Positions 42,870 to 54,043 of a stretch of DNA of 64,000 nucleotides are shown here, piece after piece. The notes under the pieces are model-generated. The model saw only the letters and a list, made by a program, of their open reading frames with translations. It did no database searches and was not told where the DNA came from. Each line of letters begins with the position of its first letter. Positions within the stretch are counted from its first letter, which is position 1. Source of the DNA: Diphasiastrum complanatum (Eukaryota > Streptophyta > Lycopodiopsida > Lycopodiales > Lycopodiaceae); assembly GCA_029204225.1 (NCBI GenBank), contig CM055111.1, positions 48,459,594-48,523,593 of the forward strand, in the 5' to 3' direction. The translations under genes and the position numbers were made by a program.

Positions 42870-44168
42870 TTATAACTTAATACCATTGATCTCACAAAAG
42901 TCTTTCATTTTATTGGAGGTGTACTCTCCTCCATTATCACATCTTAGTGCTTTGATAGAAGTACTAAGTTGTTTCTCTACTAGAAACTTGAACTTAATGA
43001 AAGCTTCATAAACAAGACTTTTCTTTGATACACTAAGCAGGTTTCTTGAAATGGTAGAAACATACAAAACATTATCTAGATCTATCCTTTTAGATGTGTC
43101 TAAGCAAAGAGGTATAGATCCTATGCCATCTATCTTGCATGCTTGATCACTAGCAGTGTATATTGACTTCTTAGAGTCATTACAAGATAGAAGAGTAGAA
43201 AAATAATGCTTGTTAAAGGACATGTGGGAACTAGCCCCACTATCTATCCACCATGTGTCTTGACTTGAAGTTGGTGTAGATGCAACCGTTAAGGATGTGA
43301 TGAATCCATCCTCTTCTTCTTCCTCTTGAGCAATGCTCCCTTGATCTCCTTTGGCTTGTTGATTCTTCTTCAAGTAGCATTCTGAGGCAAAGTGTCCTTT
43401 CTTTCCACAAAAGAAACACTTTAGTTTTGCCTTGTTCGCCACTTTGCCTTTGGAGGTAGATCCTCCATTCTTCATCTCGGCCTCCTTGCCTTGATTTTTC
43501 TTGAATGGATTTTGCTTCTTCTTGCCTTTAGATGTAAAGTTAGCTTTCTCCTCTCCTCCATCAAGTGACATGCTATCCATTCTTGTCTTGAGGTGTAGAA
43601 GCCTACTTTCCTCGGCCACAAGAAAATTGTGCAACTTTTCAATGGATGAAAGAGAGTCTTGAATGGCAAATGATTGGACTAAGTTGGTGAACTCATCACC
43701 TAGACCATTCAAGATGATTTGTACTAGTTCTTGATCTTGGATCTTCTCTCCTATTGCACTTAACTCCTTGTTAGGAGATTTGATCCTAAGGACATACTCT
43801 TGTCCACTCTCTCCACTTCCTTTCATGCTTTGAAAAACTTGATTTCTTAGCATGAGGATTCTTGAAGTATTGTTGGATTCATAAATGCTCTTTAATGAAT
43901 CCCAAGCCTCTTTGGATGAGGTACAAGAAGACACCTCTTTCAAGAGGTCATTGCATACATTTAACTTTATGCAATGTAGAGCTAATCTTGCTCTCTTCTT
44001 GTATTTGACTTGTTCTTGGGGAGTTTGAGGCTCTTCCTCTACTCCTTGAACTATGTCATATAGATCATGGATCACTAGGAGTGATTCCATTCTCACTTTC
44101 CAAATGGAATAATTTGTGGAAGTGAGTCTCTCACTTGATTCTATCAAATATCCACCCATGGATGACAT
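42870..44168 (-). pseudogene. Copia C gag-protease fused to truncated integrase
   Basis: A 432-codon frame. The N-terminal gag resembles elements D and E (Thr-Asn-Tyr-Ser-Ile-Trp-Lys-Val-Arg-Met-Glu). A CCHC zinc knuckle (Cys-Phe-Phe-Cys-Gly-Lys-Lys-Gly-His-Phe-Ala-Ser-Glu-Cys) and protease (Trp-Trp-Ile-Asp-Ser-Gly-Ala-Ser-Ser-His-Met) follow. Directly after Asn-Leu-Leu-Ser-Val the frame jumps to Phe-Leu-Val-Glu-Lys and Arg-Cys-Asp-Asn-Gly-Gly-Glu-Tyr. Compared with element E, the integrase zinc finger and first catalytic Asp, about 165 residues, are deleted. Confidence 0.88.
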
Positions 44169-44750
44169 TTTAGAATGAATGCTCTTTTAAAAATCACAAA
44201 GATTTTTGAATTTTAAAAGATCTATGAAAAGGCCTAAAGCTTACTAAAATGCCTATAGGCTTGTCTCTATCAAACTAGCACACAAGCTTGAATGATACTC
44301 AAAGATCTTACCAAAAATTCCTAGCTTTCACTCTCACAAAAAAAAATTGCTTTACACTTTTCTTAGAGATTTCACTTCAACTAAGGATCTGAACAAATCA
44401 GCCTCTAAGATCTGATCTTAGACTCTAAAAAGAAATGCTTCAATGATCCAAAACACCATTTGGTCATAGGCATTAGCTAGAATGAATCTAGATCAATACT
44501 ATGCTTCAAAAAGCACCAAAAATGAACTAGTATTGTGATTTTGGGACCAACAAACACAAAGTAACTTGAATTGAAAGTTGTTGTACGGTTTCACACGTGT
44601 GAAAAGTACATACACAGCCTCCAAGTCATTTTGATCCAAATGATTACAAGCTATCACTCTAGAAGAACTCGCCCTCACTAGTATTGGCCAAAAACAAATT
44701 TTGCCAATGATCTTTACAAGATTTATGATTCAATGATCACTCTCTTACTT

Positions 44751-44763
44751 AGCTCTGATACCA
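44751..44763 (-). other. Primer-binding site of copia C
   Basis: Minus strand reads TGGTATCAGAGCT, immediately adjoining the 5' LTR. Confidence 0.93.
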
Positions 44764-45624
44764 TGATAAATTTTATAGTTTTTAGGACAATAATGACTAT
44801 ACTTTACAATCATAGAGAGTTATTGGTTGCTTAATCAATGAATCTATCAAGTTCTATACATTAGATCTTGATCTAGATTCACTACACTTGGATTTAAGCA
44901 AGAGCAATGGATCAACACATCATTTTTTAGTGAGAGCGGCCTCACACGTGTGGACTACTGTCCACTGTACGGCTTGCACCTGAAACAACAAGTTCAATGA
45001 TACTAGATAGCAATCATACATAAAAATCACAAGACAAATGACTAGAAATCTCACAAAAGTGTAGAGTGCAAAAGTCTCATCAATCTTCTTAGCAAAATGA
45101 TGATCCTTTTATGGATCAAGTACATCCATGAGTCTGGTACAGTCCAGCAGGCCTTCACACATGTGAAGAGTGCCACATCACTCAGATCTATCCATTTGAT
45201 CCATCCTTGATCCTTATCCAATAGTTGACCTTCTAGAATATGACTAAAATCCAAAAAGCTAGTCTCCTAGAATATAGGATTTTCCCTACAAAATAGGATC
45301 TAAGGAAAATGGTCAGCTCTTATCTTCTAGTACTCTATACACACGCGTGAACATCCACTTGCCATGTGGGAGCATTTACTCATGCACATGCAAGGAAAAG
45401 CTAATTTGTAGGTGACTAGTCAACTTGACTAAAAACTAGTCATTTCATGTTCACACTAACTAGAATGATACAAAATCAATTTGGATATATAAAAACATGA
45501 AAAGTACATCCTTTCACACGTGGAAACAGGCTCCACACGTGTGAAATCAGATCATCAACATATTCTAATGTTTGATCAATATTTACATGAACCAATGTCA
45601 AGTGAGAAGTGACAATTTTCAACA
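44764..45624 (-). repeat. 5' LTR of copia C
   Basis: 861 bp, TGATAAATTTTATAG...TTTTCAACA as read on the plus strand. Contains CACACGTGTG at 44943 and 45534 and near-matches at 45158 and 45341. One further exact copy is in the leader at 44592. Confidence 0.93.
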
Positions 45625-45990
45625 ATCTTGATTGCTCATTTTCATTCATGTTCAAAGTGCTTTGTACTAGCAGATTAATTGTTTTGTAGATTAAATCATT
45701 TTATATGATTGGTAACACTAATCGATTTCTTGCTCTGATAACTACATTTGTTACAACTCTTTTGCAAAGTTAAATTCTATAATCAAGGTGATTTGTGCAT
45801 GGCCAGGGAATCGACTTAGTCGATCCAACAACTTAGAAGCTGTGATCAATCAAGTAGGACAAACGTCGAAGACTTCAAAGTAGGTTTGATTACTAAATTG
45901 ATAGACTTCGTTTCATGCACCGAGGATTCCTTGTTCCTACATTTTATTGCAACAGGCATTGAAGGTTGATCCAACTATCAAATCCCAGCA

Positions 45991-46003
45991 TGGTATCAGA
46001 GCT
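45991..46003 (+). other. Primer-binding site of copia H
   Basis: TGGTATCAGAGCT directly after the LTR end AATCCCAGCA. Confidence 0.88.
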
Positions 46004-46116
46004 CCTTCTCTGATTCCTAAAGGCAGGTCCAAAGCATATAGTGTAGACAATTTTTACTATTATTTTCAGTCAGATTAATCTTCTATATGCATATACTCAT
46101 CTTGAAATTCCAAATG

Positions 46117-48105
46117 GATTCACAATCACAGTCTGCTCTAATGGTAGAGAAACTGGATGATTTGAATTACCATTTATGGAACTTCAAAATGAGAGTAGTA
46201 CTAATGGCCAAAGAACTATGGAAAATAGTTAGTGGAATCGAACTACTTCCCAGTGTCGATGAGCAATCCATTTTCAAATGGAAGTTCAAGGATGGCAAGG
46301 CTTTTGTCTTGATCACCCTTAACATCTCCAACACACAAATTGGTCATATCAGAAAAGCCCAATCATCGAAAGAAGCTTGGGATATATTGAGTACATTATA
46401 TGAAGTGAGAGATGTCACTTAGAAGCTACATCTGAGGAGAAAATTCTTCTCTCTCAGAATGTCAGATGGTGATTATGTTTAGAATCACATAAATGAATGT
46501 AAGACTCTAATGGATCAGACGGCAACAATAGGTTCAGTAATTGAAAACTCTGATGGTGTAATCACCTTATTGTCATACTTACCATCTTCCTATGAAAATT
46601 GGGTGGTGATGGTTTCCACACACTCAGACATCACATTATCCAAAGTCATAACTATGCTGCTGTAGGAGGAAACAAGAAGAGGTGGAGCATCGTCATTCTC
46701 CATCAACGACTCACAAGCATTATTCTCAAAGAAGAGCTCAAGAAAGAAACATAAGAAGAAAGTTGTTTGACAAACAACAATCAAAAGCAGTCACAGAAGT
46801 CCTAGAATCAACCACCTACTCAGAACAACAAGAAAAGACTCTTATCTAGTTACTTCAAGAGACCAAATCATGAGATCCAGGAATGTCGAGTCTTGAAGTT
46901 CAACAACGACAAGAAGAAAAAGCAGTTGAATCAACAAGCTCATGTATCCGACACCAAGCAGAAGATCGAAGATGATGATGAGCAGTAAGTCTTCATGGTG
47001 AGCAATCACCATGTCAAACAGTCAGAGGAGTGGTTCCTTGATTCTGAAGCTACACAACACATGACAAGCCATCAAGAATGGTTCATTGACTATTCATCCT
47101 ACAACACAAAGAAATTTGTTCACCTCGGAGACAACAGTTCCCACATAATTGAAGGTGGAGGTACTGTTAGGATGAATTTTTAGAATGAAATGTCAAAGCT
47201 TGTACCAAATGTATTGTATGTCCTGAACTTGACAACAAATCTGTTGTCTGTCATTTAAATCATAGATTTAGGACATAGGGTAGAGTTTCAGACAGATTCT
47301 TGTCAAATTCTTGATAAGATTAGGAGAGTTCTTGCACTCGAAAAGAGACAAAGATATCTCTATAGGCTTAGTCATTGTAATGTTGTGATTGATCGTGCTA
47401 CTTCGAGACCTTCAGCTTAGTTGTCAAGCACACCTCTCTTCGACTACTACTTTCTTATGCTGCTGCAGTAGATCTTGAGGTACACCAGATGGATGTACAA
47501 ACAACATTCCTCAATGGAGTTATCGAGGAAAACATCTACATGATCCAGCCAGAAGACTACATCCTCAATGGTCGAGAAGAACAGGTATGCAAACTCCATA
47601 AAGCTTTGTACAGTCTGAAACAATCTTCTAGAGCATGGTTTCATCGAATCAACACGTTCTTGATTGATCATGGATTCCAACCTAGCTCTGTAGACTGTAT
47701 TCTATATCTCAAAACTATTGATCAATTCTTTGTCATCATCACACTTTATGTGGATGATACGTTACTATTTGGCAACAATATTGCTTTGATAAAGGATACA
47801 AAGATGATGCTATCCCAAGAATTTGAGATGACAGATCTTGGAAAAGCACATTATTGTCTCGAGATTCAGATCCACAGAGACAGAAGCTAAAGACTTCTCT
47901 ATATCACCCAGCAGAGGTACTTTCATAATTTGCTGATGAAATTCAATTTCATGAATTGCAAGCCTGTACATAATTCCATGGATCCAGGTCTCAAATTATC
48001 CAAGGAACAGTGCCCTCATATAATGAGGAGAAGGCAAAAATGAAGGGGTATCATATCAGTCTATTATCGAAGTCCAATTATCTCAACCAGGCCAGATCTT
48101 GCATA
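46117..48105 (+). pseudogene. Decayed Ty1/copia H gag-pol
   Basis: Gag starts at 46117 with Leu-Asn-Tyr-His-Leu-Trp-Asn-Phe-Lys-Met and carries stops from about 46420. The zinc knuckle region (about 46840) has lost its first cysteines. The protease reads Trp-Phe-Leu-Asp-Ser-Glu-Ala, so the Asp-Ser/Thr-Gly triad is broken (about 47035). Near 47420-47490 it jumps to RT (Met-Asp-Val-Gln-Thr-Thr-Phe-Leu-Asn-Gly; Tyr-Val-Asp-Asp near 47750), so the whole integrase and the RT N-terminus are missing. It ends at about 48105 against a gypsy LTR. It resembles copia I (55267-55911). Confidence 0.85.
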
Positions 48106-48106
48106 C

Positions 48107-49136
48107 TTTTACAAGTAGAGAAAATCCTCCAAATCCAAGGTAGAGTCTCCAAATGTCCTCCAAGCAACCTACAAGCTCCAAGATGCTCCCCAACTCCAAG
48201 CTAGGATGCCTCCACCTGCAATAAGAATCTACAAGCCTCCAAGGATCTCTCCTCCACCTGTGTCCCTACTCTTAAACACAAAGATAGATAAAAAAATTGG
48301 CCTCAAGTATTCACCACCCAACCATAACTAGATCCAAGCTCCAAGCAAGACCTATCTAGCACCCCCTTACTAAGCATAAATAAATCACAAGCATACCACC
48401 ACAGACTATAGCATACTCAAGATCCAAACCCTACTTATGTCCCATACCATAAGCAAGATTCAAACCCTAAGCATACTACACACAATAAAGTACTCTACAC
48501 ACTAGTAGCAACACTAGAGCATAAGCAAAGCAAGCAAGAGAGATCTCCCAATGGGCGCCCTACTACCCTCATATAGATGGCCCATGGACCCCCCCAGTGC
48601 ACTATGGAGTTCCATGCCCATCCAATGAGAGAGAGAGAAGCCTAGGGGAGTTAAAGGACCTCCAAGACCCTCCATAGGCTTATGGAAAGTCAAGAGACTC
48701 CTTCCATAACCTATGACTCTTTGAATGTCTTTCTTGTGAGATTTGGGAACTCATTGGACCCATTGGACCCATTGGAAGTGTGCCCTCCTACTAGGTCCCA
48801 ATGCCCAAGTTGTGCATGTATACTTTGGTCCTAGACCATTAAAGTGATATGGTTCAAGGTTGAGGCCCAAGGTTTTAGAAAAATAGTCATCTGATGACTT
48901 TCTAACACCTCTCTAGGTTCCATACCTCCATCCAAGGCATAGACACCTACCTGCCCTTAACCAAAGACACTAGTATTTTAATCTATCGCACCTATCCTTA
49001 ATCCTAAGGGTACCCCTTATCCAAGGGTCACGTGACTCCATACTTCCACCAAGTTATAGTCACTTGCCATTTAGCCCCCAGTACTAAATGGACCAATAGG
49101 GGTATGAAGTACTGCTAGTTACATAGGTATGTAACA
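48107..49136 (-). repeat. Gypsy G 3' LTR (minus strand)
   Basis: The minus strand starts TGTTACATACCTATG right after a purine tract and runs left to roughly 48107, where copia H begins; that edge is approximate. The part 48310-49136 is matched in reverse complement by 49794-50660. Confidence 0.75.
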
Positions 49137-49147
49137 TTCCTTTCTCC
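49137..49147 (-). other. Polypurine tract of gypsy G
   Basis: Minus strand reads GGAGAAAGGAA directly before TGTTACATACC. Confidence 0.7.
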
Positions 49148-49792
49148 TAAATTTAAATTTTTTCTTGTGGGGAAAAATTTGAAAAATTCTTTTGGAGATC
49201 AGCCTCCTTTTCCTAGGTATTCTCCTCTTCTGATTTGCCCTTCCACCTGGCTGAAAATTCCCAAAGCACTCTACTCTGTAGAGTCCTCTACTGGCTATTA
49301 ACAATCACCTTGAGTTTAGGTGGTCCACTCACGGACTCATCACGAAGAAGTTCCACTAGATCTTCTACAAGGACCAAGGTCTCCCCAACCCCCAACGAGG
49401 GTTTCAACTTACTAACGTGGAAAACATGATAACGTTAGCTGGAAGGTCTAGTTTGTATTGACCTTCTTTATCATTTGGATAACCTTAAAATATACCTAGG
49501 CGCCAACTTTGCACACTTAAAAGTTTTCAAACCCCTAGATTGACTAGGGATTCTCAAAAACACCCAATCGTTGACCATGAATACCTTGTGCTTCCGAGAT
49601 AGATCAACATAGTGCCTTTCCCCATCTTGGGCACTTCTTATGCTATCTTTAGCTAGCTGTAACATTTATTGCATATCCGCAAGGAAATCAGCTGCGACTT
49701 GCACATGTAGGTTTTTCATGCCAACAATAAGTAGTGATCGAGGTTGAAAACCATACATAAGCATGAAAGGACTGAATCCGGTCGTTACATAC
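49148..49792 (-). pseudogene. Gypsy G pol, C-terminal end
   Basis: The minus strand begins Thr-Gly-Phe-Ser-Pro-Phe-Met-Leu-Met-Tyr-Gly-Phe-Gln-Pro-Arg (about 49790-49740). It goes on with Asp-Ser-Ile-Arg-Ser-Ala-Gln-Asp and Asp-Trp-Val-Phe-Leu-Arg-Ile-Pro (49471-49665) to a decayed end. It is the direct continuation of the integrase that stops at 52075, so it belongs to the same gypsy copy, interrupted by the segment 49793-52074. Confidence 0.75.
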
Positions 49793-49793
49793 C

Positions 49794-50660
49794 TATGTAA
49801 CTAGCAGTACTTCAGACTCCTATTGGTCCATTTAGTGTTGGGGGCTAAATGGCAAGTTATCCTTGGATAAGGATTACCCTTAGGATTAAGGGTATGTGCC
49901 TTTGGATAAGGGCAGGCAAGTGACTATACCTTGGTCGGAGGTATGAAGTCACATGACCCTTGGATAAGGGATACCCTTAGGATTAAGGGTAGGTGTCTTA
50001 GATAAAGGTACTAGTGTCCTTGGTTAAGGTCACATAGGTGTCTATGCCTTGGATGGAGGTATGGAACCTAGAGAGGTGTTAGAATGTCATTGGATGACTA
50101 TTTTTCTAAACCTTGGGCCTCAACCTTTAACCATATGACTTTAATGGTCTAGGACCAAAGCAAACATGCACAACTTGGGCATTGGGACCTAGTAGGAGAG
50201 TGCACTTCCAATGGGTCTAATGAGTTTCCAACTCCCACAAGAAAGACATTCAAAGAGTCATAGATTATGGAAGGAGTCTCTTGACTTTCCATAAGCCTAT
50301 GGAGGTTCTTTAACTCCCCTAGGCTTCTCCCTCTCTCATTGGATGGGCATGGAACTCCATAGTGTACTGGAGGGGTCCATGGGCCATCTATATGAGGGTA
50401 GTAGGGTGCCCATTGGGAGGGGAGAGATCTCTCTTGCTTGCTTTGCTTATGCTCTAGTGTTGCTACTAGTGTGTAGTGTACTTTCTTGTGTGTAGTATGC
50501 TTAGGGTCTGGATCTTGTTTATGGTATGGGACATAAGTAGGGTTTGGATCTTGAGTATGCTATAGTCTGTTGTGGTATGCTTGTGATTTGTTTATCGTTA
50601 GCAAGGGGGTGCTAGATAGGTCTTGCTTGGAGCTTGGATCTAGCTATGGTTGGGTGGTGG
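49794..50660 (+). repeat. Gypsy G LTR, inverted copy (plus strand)
   Basis: Reverse complement of about 48310-49136 with moderate divergence: GTTACATACCTATGTAAC, GGATAAGGATTACCCTTAGG and TCTAGTGTTGCTACTAGTG recur. It contains repeated GGATAAGG..CCTTAGGATTAAGG words. The first base of TG is replaced (C at 49793). Its right end joins integrase sequence directly at about 50660, so the element between is deleted. Confidence 0.8.
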
Positions 50661-52047
50661 GTGGCCTAAGATGAAAAGTCAGGTAGAGGCCTATGTACTT
50701 AAATGTACCAAGTGCCAGTTAAATAAAGTAGAGAGGCTAAAAGCTAGTGGCCTATTACATCCTTTAGATATTCCTACCGAAAAGTGGAAAAATATATCTA
50801 TGGATTTTGTGGTCGGGTTCCACGTACAAGGAGGGGCCACGATTCGATTTGGGTCATTGTTGATAGACTTACGAAGTTTGCTCAATTTATCCCAACAAAA
50901 ACTACTGTTAAAGCTTCAGAACTAGCTCAACTGTTTGTTGAGAAGTTTTTTCGACTATACAAGGCTGCCTTGCGATATTGTTAGTGACTGTGACTCAAAA
51001 TTCACTGAGAATGTTTGGCAAGCAGTGTTTGAAAAGTTGGAAACAACTTTAAGTATGAGTTGTACATATCATCCAAAATTAGACGATCAAACATAAAGGA
51101 CCAATCAAACAATGGGAGATATGCTTCAAGTGTGAAAAATACAAAAAATATGCTTGGTCAAGGCCAAATCTATGTATATAGGATGATTACACATGTGTGG
51201 AGCCTGTTTCCATGTTTGAAATAAATGTACTTTTCATGTAGTACAATCATATAGCTCGTACATATAGTTTAAATCAAGTTCTATTGGCTAAAAAGGCCAA
51301 AGTCATGCTTTTTAGTCATATGCCACATGGCATCAATCTAGAGATTGCATGAAGCCACATCATGAGATTAGGTGTCAAATCCCATGTGTAGAGGTCTGCT
51401 CACACGTGTGGAATAGGCTGAGGAAGTTGAGTTTGCACTTCTAGAAGAGTTTTCACTAGTTCTCTATACAGCAGAAAAATGGACCAAAAGTGCTCAAAAT
51501 AGAAGGTTTTGTCCAAGTGTCAATTTTGCATAATGAATCATCACATGAAAAAGCACCCTCACACATGTGAGATTAGAGGGATGATCAGTACCACGAGCTC
51601 CCACTTTTTGTATATATAGAGCCACATTTGGCCATAATCATTAAGCAACACCAATCTTGGTTTTGGAGGCAATTCTTGTCAATTTCATCATTTGTCTTGA
51701 TTTTTCTTAATAGTTTTGAGTTCCTATCATATTGTACTTTGATTTCAGCCTAGAGTCCATACTCTGACAGATTTTCACACGTGTGAAACTATCAAGTACA
51801 ATTCACTTTCATTTATGATTGTTCTTGTTAGATTTTCTCATCTAAATTTGATCTAAATTGATCTAAATCTTGTGTAGATTGGTATATCAATTGTATCTAA
51901 CATCCAATCACTCTTGTGGATCATTTTAGGATCCATTCTTGGTCCAATTTTGCAGATTTTTCACATCAAGCATATGTGGGCCATCTGCAGTATGATTGAG
52001 AACAATACCTTCCACTTTTGGAATTTGCATATAACAGTGCAAAACAT
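50661..52047 (+). pseudogene. Gypsy G integrase fragment (plus strand), split by solo LTR
   Basis: The plus strand reads Lys-Cys-Thr-Lys-Cys-Gln-Leu-Asn-Lys, Ser-Met-Asp-Phe-Val-Val-Gly and Thr-Lys-Thr-Thr-Val-Lys-Ala-Ser-Glu-Leu, with frameshifts, then the decayed Asp and Glu motif regions. After the solo LTR (51131-51965) it resumes at CATATGTGGGCC and reaches Ala-Lys-His near 52047. The minus-strand copy at 52075-52577 is its inverted counterpart. Confidence 0.8.
51131..51965 (+). mobile_element. Solo copia LTR, related to family C
   Basis: 835 bp, TGTGAAAAATAC...GATTTTTCACA, with 5-bp duplication TCAAG at 51126-51130 and 51966-51970. Shares GTGTGGAGCCTGTTTCCA and TGTACTTTTCATG with the copia C LTR. 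Exact CACACGTGTG at 51401 and 51776. Confidence 0.88.
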
Positions 52048-52128
52048 TTAGGCTATGTATGGTTTTCAACCTGAATGTTTTGCACTGTTATATGCAAATT
52101 CCACCAGTGGAAGGTACTGTTCCCAATC
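51994..52128. repeat. Fold-back inverted repeat, 54-bp arms
   Basis: The left arm 51994-52047 and right arm 52075-52128 are near-perfect reverse complements (TTTGCATATAACAGTGCAAA and its complement). The spacer is 27 bases. It is the point where plus- and minus-strand copies of the gypsy G integrase meet. Confidence 0.85.
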
Positions 52129-54043
52129 AAATAGACGATGGCCCACATATGCTCATAGCATATCCTTCATCGTCTGATTGGTCCTTTCCGTTTGACCGTC
52201 TGATTCCGGATGATCTGTAGAACTCACACTTAAAGTTGTTTCCAGCTTTTTGGGTCACGGTCATTGACAATATCGCAAGGCAACCCGTATAGTCGAAAAA
52301 GCTTCTCAACAAATAGTTGAGCTAGTTCTGAAGCATTAACAATAGTTTTTGTTGGAATAAATTGAGCAAACTTCATAAGTCTATCAACAACGGCCCAAAC
52401 CGAATCGTGGCCCTTCCCTGTACATGGAAGCCCGACCACAAAATCCATAGATATACTTTCCCACTTTCCGGTAGGAATATCTAAAGGATGTAATAGGCCA
52501 CTAGCTTTTTGTGTCTCTACTTTATTTAACTGGCACTTAGTACATTCAAGTACATAGGCCTCTACCTGACTTTTCATCTAAGGCAACCAAAATTGCCTTC
52601 GAACTAAGTCAAGTGTTCTTTGTATACCCGGATGCGCATGGACTATCATGACACTCATGCAAGATTTGGGCCCTTACAGTGTCATTCTCCGGTACACACA
52701 CCTTTCCTTTATGAAACAAAATCCTATTTCGAATTAGAAAATCCATTTAAGTCTTTCCCTGATTCGAGGAATCTTGCAAACCTGAATCGACCCCCGAAAG
52801 TACTTGTTGCCAGTACTTTCCAAAAAAGGGATCGGACTCATATAGTCCTTGAAGAGACTGAAACAACCCCGGTTCAATAACAGTAAAGCACAACTGATTA
52901 ATAATTGGTAACCGACTCAAAGCATCCGCTAGAGTATTTTGACTTCCTTTACAATAACGTATAGAAAAGTCAAAGATTTGCATCAGCTCAGCCCATCTAT
53001 CTTGCCTCCCCTTTAAATCTATAGCATCACAAAAATATCGAAGAGTCTGATGATCCGTCAAAACTTCAAATCTGGCTCCATACAAATAATGTCGCCAAGC
53101 TCATTGGGTATATTCATGGCATTTATGTTAAGTTCTTCATCATTGCAGCAAGTGATATCATTATGAAAACGTAAATAAACTCTGAAATCGGAATTCTTCA
53201 TAATAGAATTAAGTTTCTGTTTAGAATAAGGGTTAACATTTTTAGTGTCAACTCTTAAACTAGCCTTGATCTTAATTAAAGAATTCTCATGCATAAAAGA
53301 TAAAGATTTTTCAACAAAATCAATTTTCAATGACTTGTTCTTATCAAAATGCCATTGTTGCCCGAGAACAATATCTACATTAGCTAATGCAACAGCATGG
53401 AATTCTAGTTTTTCAGAATAATCCTAAATGTGCAATTCTACATCAAGAACAACAAAATCCATCAAATCGGAATCACTTCCCGAAGCCATTGTCACACGCT
53501 ATTTTTTTTCTCACTTTTTCTGGTAGGAAGGTTTAGCGTCTGCACCAAATTTACATTAATAAAGTTATGAGTGGATCCCGTGTCAAAAATAACATTAACA
53601 ACTTGATTATTAACTTTACCTTTAATGCAAATAAGATCATTAGGTCCAAAAACTAGAGAACTAAAGAAACAAACATCCATCTCATTACTTCAAGATAGAT
53701 TATCTGAGGTTGAAGCTTGTTTTTTGATGCAATTATGTGCAAGGTGACCCTCGCCATTGCACTTGACGCACGGGTTCTTCTTACGAGCTTCAGCTTTATC
53801 AATGCCACCTTGATGGTTTTTAAAGTTTTTCTTGGTTTTCTTAGGATTGTTGGAATTGGGATGTGCTTCACTAATAGCTTCCCTATCCTTCATCTTAAAT
53901 TGAAAACTTTTTTTTTGCTCATTAGGTTGTTGGCCCCTAGGTGGCTTAGGTGTGTCATCAAAGTATTTTGCAGCCCTAATAGCATCTTCTAGGGTTTTTG
54001 GATGATTCCTACGAACATCCACTTGATAATCTTATGGTAACCC
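52075..54043 (-). pseudogene. Gypsy G gag-protease-RNase H-integrase, RT deleted
   Basis: The minus-strand order is the gag end with a CCHC knuckle (Cys-Val-Lys-Cys-Asn-Gly-Glu-Gly-His-Leu-Ala-His-Asn-Cys, about 53730-53770). The aspartic protease has Ile-Phe-Asp-Thr-Gly-Ser-Thr-His (about 53560-53600). The frame then goes straight to RNase H (His-Tyr-Leu-Tyr-Gly-Ala-Arg-Phe, about 53085) with the whole RT missing. A linker and integrase follow (Cys-Thr-Lys-Cys-Gln, Met-Asp-Phe-Val, Asn-Asp-Arg-Asp-Pro-Lys) to 52075. The interval after the integrase second Asp lacks about 35 bases present in the plus-strand copy. Several stops and frameshifts. The gag start is cut off by the copia I LTR at 54044. 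Confidence 0.85.

Larger units (their letters stand above)
39040..45624 (-). mobile_element. Ty1/copia element C, defective
   Basis: Minus-strand copia with 5-bp duplication ATCTT (39035-39039 and 45625-45629), LTRs at 39040-40643 and 44764-45624, PBS 44751-44763 and purine tract 40644-40655. The 3' LTR is longer only because a 737-bp solo D LTR sits in it. The gag-pol is broken by an integrase deletion, a frameshift near 42220 and stops near 41955 and 41035. LTR divergence is clearly greater than in element E, so it is older. Confidence 0.93.
38715..45990 (+). repeat. 5' LTR of copia H, split by copia C
   Basis: The LTR occupies 38715-39039 and 45630-45990 (about 686 bp). The start TGTCACAACCAG is a best guess; the end AATCCCAGCA is fixed by the adjoining PBS. 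Copia C (39040-45624) plus one copy of its duplication ATCTT lies inside. Confidence 0.65.
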
